Assembly: GCF_900100925.1 (NCBI RefSeq)
Contig: NZ_FNKO01000002.1
Span: forward strand, 186,001 to 250,000
Reading direction: 5' to 3'
Source: Actinopolyspora saharensis
Lineage (GTDB): Bacteria; Actinomycetota; Actinomycetes; Mycobacteriales; Pseudonocardiaceae
DNA length: 64,000 bases
In this document: piece by piece, positions 58,843-64,000 of the stretch
Numbering within the stretch: position 1 is the first letter of the stretch
Layout: every line of letters starts with the position of its first letter
Notes under the pieces: generated by a model
The model's input: only the letters and a program-made list of their open reading frames with translations
The model's database searches: none
What the model was told of the DNA's origin: nothing
Position numbers and translations under genes: made by a program

Positions 58843-59805
58843 ATGACGACGGAAGCGATCATGGATCAGAATCTCGACCTGCCGGAAGATCCGGCGATAG
58901 CCGAGGCTCCGCCACAAGTGGACAACCTCGATGCGCTGGAGTCCGAGGCGATTCACATCTTCCGGGAGGTTGCCGGGGAGTTCGACCGCCCGGTGATCCT
59001 GTTCTCCGGAGGCAAGGACTCCACGGTGCTGCTGCACCTGGCGCTGAAGGCCTTCCGCCCCGCGCCCGTGCCGTTCCCGTTGCTGCACGTGGACACCGGC
59101 CACAACTTCGAAGAGGTCCTGCAGTTCCGCGACGAGCTCGTGGACAGGCACGACCTGCGACTGGTCGTGGAAAGGGTGCAGGACTGGATCGACGACGGCA
59201 GGCTCAGCGAGCGTCCGGACGGCACGCGCAACCCGCTGCAGACCCAGCCGCTGCTCGAGGCTATCGAGAAGAACCGGTTCGACGCCGTGTTCGGGGGCGG
59301 CCGCCGGGACGAGGAACGCGCCCGCGCCAAGGAGCGCGTGTTCAGCCTGCGCGACTCCTTCGGCCAGTGGGACCCGCGCAGGCAGCGGCCCGAGTTGTGG
59401 AACCTCTACAACGGCAAGCACCGCGCCGGGGAGCACATGCGCGTGTTCCCGCTGTCCAACTGGACCGAGCTGGACGTGTGGCGCTACATCCAGCGCGAGA
59501 AGATCGAGCTCGCCGAGCTCTACTACGCCCACCGCAGGAAGGTCTTCGCCCGGGACGGCATGTGGTTGACCTCGGGCCCCTGGGGCGGACCCCGCGAGGG
59601 CGAGGAGGTCGTCGAGAAGACGGTGCGCTACCGCACCGTCGGTGACGGTTCGTGCACCGGGGCGGTGGAGTCCGAGGCCTACACGGTGGACGACGTGATC
59701 GCCGAGGTCGCCGCGAGCCATCTGACCGAGCGCGGAGCGACGAGGGCCGACGACAGGATGTCCGAGGCCGCCATGGAGGACCGTAAGCGGGAGGGCTACT
59801 TCTGA
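58843..59805 (+). CDS. cysD: Sulfate adenylyltransferase subunit 2
   Basis: A 320-residue ATP pyrophosphatase that adenylates sulfate. The PP-loop is FSGGKDSTVLLHLALK; HVDTGHNFEEVLQFRDELVD and FGGGRRDEERARAKERVFSL are family signatures, as is the C-terminal DRMSEAAMEDRKREGYF. The ATG at 58843 is preferred over an internal ATG at 58861. Its stop and the cysN start share one base (TGATG). Confidence 0.96.
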   Translation: MTTEAIMDQNLDLPEDPAIAEAPPQVDNLDALESEAIHIFREVAGEFDRPVILFSGGKDSTVLLHLALKAFRPAPVPFPLLHVDTGHNFEEVLQFRDELVDRHDLRLVVERVQDWIDDGRLSERPDGTRNPLQTQPLLEAIEKNRFDAVFGGGRRDEERARAKERVFSLRDSFGQWDPRRQRPELWNLYNGKHRAGEHMRVFPLSNWTELDVWRYIQREKIELAELYYAHRRKVFARDGMWLTSGPWGGPREGEEVVEKTVRYRTVGDGSCTGAVESEAYTVDDVIAEVAASHLTERGATRADDRMSEAAMEDRKREGYF

Positions 59806-61160
59806 TGACCGACGAGACCGAGACCCTCACGCGATTCGCCCCGGACAGCGGCACCGAGGTCGCTCTCCCGGTGCACACCGATCTGCTGCGGCTCGCCACC
59901 GCGGGCTCCGTGGACGACGGCAAGAGCACTCTGGTCGGACGGCTGCTGCACGACACGAAGTCGGTGCTGGCCGACCAGCTCGAGGCCGTGCACCGGGTCA
60001 GCGCCGACCGCGGCCTGAGTCAGCCGGACCTGTCGCTGCTCGTGGACGGATTGCGCGCGGAGCGGGAGCAGGGCATCACCATCGATGTCGCCTACCGCTA
60101 CTTCGCCACGCCCAAGCGCACCTTCGTGCTCGCCGACACCCCGGGGCACGTGCAGTACACGAGGAACACCGTCACCGGGGCCTCCACCGCTCAGCTGGCC
60201 GTGCTGCTCGTCGACGCCCGCAAGGGCGTGCTGGAGCAGACCCGCAGGCACGCGGCCGTCCTCGCCCTGCTGGGGGTTCCCAGGCTGGTGCTGGCGGTCA
60301 ACAAGATCGACATGGTCGACTTCGACGAGTCGGTGCACACTTCGATCGCGGAGGAGTTCACCGAGCACGCCAGGGCGCTCGGCTACTCCGACGATCACGT
60401 GGTCACCGTTCCGGTCTCCGCGCTGCACGGCGACAACGTGGTGGAGCGCTCCGAGCGCACTCCCTGGTACACGGGCCCGTCGCTGCTGGAGCACCTGGAG
60501 AACGTTCCGGTCGCGCCCGACCCGCACGACGCCCCGTTCCGACTTCCGGTGCAGTACGTCATCCGTCCGCGCACCGCCGAGCACCCGGACTACCGCGGTT
60601 ACGCGGGCCAGGTGGCTGCGGGCGTCGTCTCGGAGGGGGACGAGGTCACCGTGCTCCCCGGCGGGGCGCGCAGCAGGGTGGCCAAGGTGGACACGCCCGA
60701 CGGCTCCGTTCCCAGTGCCGCCGCGGGCCGCTCGGTGACGGTCCTGCTGGAGGACGACTTGGACATCGCGCGCGGCGACGTCATCGTTTCCGCCGCGAGC
60801 CAGCCCCGGGTCACCGACGAGATCGAGGCCACGGTTTGCTGGCTGGCCGAGAAGCCGCTCGCGCCACGCGCCCGGGTGCTGGTCAAGCACGGAACGCGGA
60901 CCGTCCAGGCCAAGGTCGCGGAGCTGTCCACCCGGTTCGACGAGCAGGAGCTGTCCGGGGTGGGGGCCCCGGAGCAGTTGGAGCTCAACGAGATCGGCAA
61001 GGTCCGGTTCCAGACCTCGGAGTCGCTCCCGGTGGACGAGTACGCGGAGAGCAAGCGCACCGGCTCGTTCATCGTGCTCGACCCCTCCGACGGTTCGACA
61101 CTCGCCGCGGGCCTCGTCGGTGTCCCCCTGGCTCCGTTGGCCGCGGCCGCAGTCGACTGA
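59805..61160 (+). CDS. cysN: Sulfate adenylyltransferase subunit 1 (GTPase)
   Basis: A 451-residue elongation-factor-like GTPase partner of CysD. G motifs: GSVDDGKSTLVGRLLHDTKS (G1), DTPGHVQYTRNTVTG (G3) and NKIDMVDFDE (G4). The C-terminal beta-barrel domains II and III follow (residues about 225-440). There is no fused APS kinase domain after residue 445, in contrast to CysNC of mycobacteria, in agreement with the APS-type cysH. Followed after 15 bases by the sirohydrochlorin chelatase. Confidence 0.95.
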   Translation: MTDETETLTRFAPDSGTEVALPVHTDLLRLATAGSVDDGKSTLVGRLLHDTKSVLADQLEAVHRVSADRGLSQPDLSLLVDGLRAEREQGITIDVAYRYFATPKRTFVLADTPGHVQYTRNTVTGASTAQLAVLLVDARKGVLEQTRRHAAVLALLGVPRLVLAVNKIDMVDFDESVHTSIAEEFTEHARALGYSDDHVVTVPVSALHGDNVVERSERTPWYTGPSLLEHLENVPVAPDPHDAPFRLPVQYVIRPRTAEHPDYRGYAGQVAAGVVSEGDEVTVLPGGARSRVAKVDTPDGSVPSAAAGRSVTVLLEDDLDIARGDVIVSAASQPRVTDEIEATVCWLAEKPLAPRARVLVKHGTRTVQAKVAELSTRFDEQELSGVGAPEQLELNEIGKVRFQTSESLPVDEYAESKRTGSFIVLDPSDGSTLAAGLVGVPLAPLAAAAVD

Positions 61161-61175
61161 TTCCTGGAGACCGGG

Positions 61176-61940
61176 ATGAACGCACCGCTGGTCGCGGTGG
61201 CGCACGGCAGTCGTGACCCGCGTTCGGCAGCCACCATTCGGGGGCTGCTGGACGTGGTTCGCTCCGTGCGCCCCGAGCTGGACGTGCGCACGGCATTCCT
61301 CGACCTGTCCGCCCCCGCTCTCGGCGACGTGCTCGATGCCGTGCACTCCGACGGCCACGGCAGCGCGGTCGTGGTTCCGCTGCTGCTCGGTCACGCCTAC
61401 CACGCGAGCGTGGACATCCCCACCGCCGTGAGCGAGGCCCAGGAGCGGAACCCGCTGTTCCGGGTCCGCACGGCCGAGGTGCTCGGACCCGATCAGCGGC
61501 TGCGCGAGGCGGCTTGGCGCCGGTTGCTGCAGACGGGCGCCGATCCGGACGACGAACGGCTCGGCGTCGTCCTCGCGGGCGCCGGTTCCGCCCATCCTCC
61601 GGCGAATCGGCTGGTCGCCGATGTGGCCGAAACGTGGCAGCGCCACACCGCGTGGGCCGGAGCGGTGGCGGCCTTCGCCGCGGCCGCCGATCCCGACGTC
61701 CCCGCTGCTGTGGAGCGACTGCGCGCCGCGGGCGCGCGGCGCTTCGCCGTGGCCTCGTGGTTCCTCGCTCCGGGGCGACTTCCCGACCGCGCGCTCGAAC
61801 GCGCGCGGGAGAGCGCCCCCTCCCCACTGCTGGCCGAGACCATGGGGGCCGATCGCGGGATCGCCGATCTCGTGCTGAGCAGGTACGACGCCGCGCTGGA
61901 GACGCCAGGTCAGCAGCCGCGGCTGTCCCGCGTCGGTTGA
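61176..61940 (+). CDS. CbiX/SirB-family sirohydrochlorin chelatase
   Basis: A 254-residue two-domain chelatase. The N-terminal module has LVAVAHGSRDPRSAATIRGL and the second catalytic histidine region VVPLLLGHAYHASVDIPTAV; the C-terminal module (LGVVLAGAGSAHPPANRLVA to FAVASWFLAPGRLPDRALER) is the degenerate repeat. It inserts Fe2+ (or Co2+) into sirohydrochlorin; linked to sir it most probably makes siroheme. It is the last gene of the sulfur operon and is followed by a terminator. Confidence 0.9.
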   Translation: MNAPLVAVAHGSRDPRSAATIRGLLDVVRSVRPELDVRTAFLDLSAPALGDVLDAVHSDGHGSAVVVPLLLGHAYHASVDIPTAVSEAQERNPLFRVRTAEVLGPDQRLREAAWRRLLQTGADPDDERLGVVLAGAGSAHPPANRLVADVAETWQRHTAWAGAVAAFAAAADPDVPAAVERLRAAGARRFAVASWFLAPGRLPDRALERARESAPSPLLAETMGADRGIADLVLSRYDAALETPGQQPRLSRVG

Positions 61941-61970
61941 CCGGTGCCTTCCGCTCTCCCCGTTCGCTCC

Positions 61971-62017
61971 TGCCGTGGGTGATCGCTGCCGCGGGTTCGC
62001 CCGGTTCACCCACGGCA
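61971..62017 (+). terminator. Terminator of the sulfate-assimilation operon
   Basis: A perfect 12-bp stem (TGCCGTGGGTGA at 61971-61982 with its complement at 62006-62017) and a 23-base GC-rich loop, 31 bases past the last stop. It faces a convergent methyltransferase gene. Confidence 0.7.
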
Positions 62018-62114
62018 ATGCGGGCTGCTCGGCTGCCGGTCTCGGCGTCGCGGGCGCCGAAGGCCCGCAGCCCGAGCGGCCGGAGAGCCGCCACGGAGCG
62101 TCACAAGCCGGAGC

Positions 62115-62909
62115 TCACGTCGCCCGCGGCGTGAAGAGGTAGTTCCGCTTCCACGCGGTCACCCGTTCCACGGATTCCCATTTTCCGCCGTGCCGCACGT
62201 GGGCACGATATCCCAGATCGCGCAGCCATCCGATGATTTTCTCCGATTCGGTTCCGTACCGCGCGAGATGGCGTTGCTCGATCTCCATCAGAATTTTCGG
62301 TCGACATTTCTCCAGAGTTTCCTCCGCCCCCTCCAGCACCGCTGACTCGTACCCCTCCACATCGATTTTCATGAAATCGATCCGGTTCAGTCCGCGCGTG
62401 CGCCGCACCCGGTCCACCGAGAACGTTTCACTCGAAACTGAACGCTTTCCCCGAAAAAGACCAACCGATTCCGGAACGATCACTTCGTCGGCCACGTGCG
62501 CGTGCCCGTGGATCGGGATTCCGAACCGGGTGGGGACGGCGAGCACGCGCGTTCCGGGGTGGCTCCCCAACGCGGCGCGGGTGACTCGCAGGTTCCGCGC
62601 TCCGGCCAGTCGCGCCGCCGCCGTGAGAATCCGATACGGCTTGCGCTGAGGCTCGAAGGAGTGAACCTCGCCGGCGGGGCCGACGAGACGGGCCAGCGGA
62701 AGGCTGTACATCCCGTACGCCGCGCCGATGTCGAAGCACACCGCACCGGTTCCCACCAGTTCTCCCAGCGCCTCCACCTCCGGTTCGACCACCGACAGCC
62801 GCGAAGCCCCGCGCAGCACCGCGTCCAGCGCGTTGAGACGACACCGGCCGGAATCCGTCCCTGCAGCCCACCGAGAGCTCCCTCCGGAATCAGTCCGTCC
62901 GTCCGACAT
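62115..62909 (-). CDS. FkbM-family methyltransferase
   Basis: A 264-residue SAM-dependent methyltransferase. SAM-binding motif I is AVCFDIGAAYGMYSLPLARL, then VHSFEPQRKPYRILTAAARL; the FkbM-specific IDFMKIDVEGYESAVLEGAE and KILMEIEQRHLARYGTE are clear. Members methylate hydroxyls of sugars or polyketides; no biosynthetic cluster is visible here, so the substrate is unknown. The GC content around 62230-62480 is lower than in the adjacent core genes, suggesting acquisition. Low-GC promoter-like DNA with the repeat GTCC-ACATA-GGAC lies just upstream at 62961-62973. Confidence 0.9.
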   Translation of the reverse strand: MSDGRTDSGGSSRWAAGTDSGRCRLNALDAVLRGASRLSVVEPEVEALGELVGTGAVCFDIGAAYGMYSLPLARLVGPAGEVHSFEPQRKPYRILTAAARLAGARNLRVTRAALGSHPGTRVLAVPTRFGIPIHGHAHVADEVIVPESVGLFRGKRSVSSETFSVDRVRRTRGLNRIDFMKIDVEGYESAVLEGAEETLEKCRPKILMEIEQRHLARYGTESEKIIGWLRDLGYRAHVRHGGKWESVERVTAWKRNYLFTPRAT

Positions 62910-63093
62910 GTGGGTTCCCTTCGAAGCCCGAGCCCGAGTGACCGTCCCACGGTATACTTAGTCCACATAGGACAAATACGGGGAGCTCCCAGACGTGCAC
63001 TCGCAGTGTTTCCCCGAGGAACTCGGACCGCCGGGAGCACCCGGCACTCCTCCGGGCGGGAGAGGTCCCGTGCGGGGGAGTGCCGAACACGGT
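62910..63093. promoter_or_regulatory. Promoter region of the FkbM-type gene
   Basis: 184 bases upstream of the minus-strand methyltransferase. It has a distinct A/T-rich spot (62951-62980) with the inverted repeat GTCC-ACATA-GGAC (62961-62973); TTGTCC and TATACC hexamers are visible on the minus strand, though their spacing (13) is short for a standard promoter. Confidence 0.35.
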
Positions 63094-63999
63094 TCAGGAG
63101 GCCGCGAAAGTCACCTTCCGCACTCCGTGCCTGCAGGTGTAGTCGTAGCCGCCGAGCTCGCTGTCGGACTCGCTGGCCAGGCAGGTGAACTCGTGACTGC
63201 GGTAGTTGTCTCCCAGGTTGCCCTCCGCGTCGGCAGCGACCTGGCGGGCGAGCCCGCAGTCGACCCCGGTCGCCCGCACCCCGAAGGCCCCGTGGTCCGA
63301 ATCAGGGGTGAACGAGACGTCGCCGCAGGAGCGAACGGCCCGGTAATCCGTGGACACCGTGGTGTCCCCGTCCAGCACGACCGTGTTGTCCCGCTGCACC
63401 ACGCTCTGCGGGTGGATCACCTCGCGCGGCCCCGTGGCGGTGCTGCCCACGGCGATGCGGGCCACGACCCGACTGTCCCGCTTCATCCCGAGCGGGGCGG
63501 TGTAGACCCCGTCACCGTCGAAATCGTTCAGCGCGATCGCGCCGAGCTCCTCGATGCCCGCCACCTTTCCGCTGGGATCGGGGCCGGGCTCGCCGAACAG
63601 ACCGTAGAACGTCATCCCGTCGGGAACGTCGGCACCCGTGCTCACCTCGAACTGCAGCTGCGTGGTCCCGCGCTCGGGGAGCTGCTCGCCACTGGCGACC
63701 GGTTCCACCGTGCGCACGGTCAACCGGTCGGCGCCGCCGCTCGGGCCGCCGGGGGTACTGCCCGTGACCTTGACCCGCTTGCCGACGTAGGGACGCAGAA
63801 TTCCGGAACCGGAGGACAGCTGATAGCGATCGCCGCTGCTCTCCCCCGTTATGGAATATCCCGATTCACCTCGAACCAGCTTTCCCGTGACGCTGGTGAA
63901 CAGACCGTTCCGCTCCGAAGCACCCCGGGACGAATTCGTCTCGGAATCCTCGGGCGAGTTCACGGCGGCGGCCGTTCCCACACCACCGAAAAAGGTCAA
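63094..63999 (-). CDS. Secreted protein, N-terminus outside window
   Basis: At least 301 residues; the frame remains open to the right edge, so the real start is outside. The first visible residues TFFGGVGTAAAVNS look like the end of a signal peptide with an AAA cleavage site. Next come an OB-like strand-rich domain (SVTGKLVRGESGYSITGESS, then LRPYVGKRVKVTGSTPG), a central domain with NDFDGDGVYTAPLGM, and a C-terminal module with paired cysteines (SCGDVSFTPDSDHGAFGVRA, DCGLARQVAADA, FTCLASES, YTCRHGVRKVTFAAS), probably two disulfides. That last module recurs in actinobacterial secreted proteins. Function unknown. Confidence 0.7.
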   Translation of the reverse strand: MTFFGGVGTAAAVNSPEDSETNSSRGASERNGLFTSVTGKLVRGESGYSITGESSGDRYQLSSGSGILRPYVGKRVKVTGSTPGGPSGGADRLTVRTVEPVASGEQLPERGTTQLQFEVSTGADVPDGMTFYGLFGEPGPDPSGKVAGIEELGAIALNDFDGDGVYTAPLGMKRDSRVVARIAVGSTATGPREVIHPQSVVQRDNTVVLDGDTTVSTDYRAVRSCGDVSFTPDSDHGAFGVRATGVDCGLARQVAADAEGNLGDNYRSHEFTCLASESDSELGGYDYTCRHGVRKVTFAAS

Positions 64000-64000
64000 G

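Overview
The window is GC-rich DNA from a high-GC actinobacterium, with GTG and TTG starts, many 4-bp stop/start overlaps and GC-rich hairpin terminators. A DUF5753/DUF397 regulator pair, a PucR-regulated FAS-II operon, an F420-type oxidoreductase, a C-terminal-domain ECF sigma factor (SigJ type) and gene order recalled from Mycobacterium tuberculosis (aceE/PucR regulator/fabD/acp/fabF/accD; glyS/smtB/zur/uppS/recO; era/corC/ybeY/phoH; rsmE/dnaJ/hrcA; sir/cysH) point to a member of the Pseudonocardiales or a close relative. The genus cannot be fixed by eye; Actinopolyspora or Saccharopolyspora are plausible guesses.

Region 1 (1-6.4 kb) is accessory. The 3' part of a Wadjet-type jetD gene enters from the left and faces an orphan conflict-system component (EACC1 type). 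Then come a saccharopine-dehydrogenase-like enzyme, a GDT1/TMEM165 cation exporter and an NTF2-like protein. An islet bounded by a terminator and tRNA-Val holds DUF397, a DUF5753 regulator lacking its DNA-binding half, and a GNAT acetyltransferase. Region 2 (5.8-20.7 kb) is conserved core: ahpE, DUF3052, aceE, then fasR and the FAS-II operon fabD-fabH-acpP-fabF-accD, followed by a VOC protein and DUF3145. Region 3 (20.7-28 kb) is mixed: an ECF sigma/anti-sigma pair, an LLM oxidoreductase, pobA with a neat upstream dyad, a 131-aa unknown protein coupled to a 28-aa zinc-ribbon microprotein, and tRNA-Met and tRNA-Asn.

Region 4 (28-42 kb) carries tam, dnaG, a SigJ-like sigma factor, a 20-bp tandem repeat beside a bacterial serpin, dgt, a YdcF-like protein, glyS, the smtB-zur zinc-regulator operon, and a recO-GNAT-uppS-YbjN-like operon. 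Region 5 (42-55.8 kb) is the phoH-ybeY-corC-(deaminase-like) and era block, interrupted by a divergent clcA/marR pair, followed by HIT, rsmE, dnaJ, hrcA and hemW. A 70-bp tandem repeat in which each unit carries a long inverted repeat sits between dnaJ and rsmE. Region 6 (55.8-62 kb) is an assimilatory sulfate-reduction cluster: a cysteine-containing leader peptide with a downstream hairpin, sulfite reductase, a zinc-ribbon protein, APS reductase, cysD, cysN and a sirohydrochlorin chelatase. The right end has an FkbM-type methyltransferase and a secreted protein cut by the window edge.

The strongest candidates for undescribed biology are the 70-bp hairpin repeat array (51.5-51.8 kb), the translationally coupled zinc-ribbon microprotein (25.6-25.7 kb), the orphan EACC1 gene beside a Wadjet jetD (0-1.2 kb), and the DUF5753 protein without its HTH.
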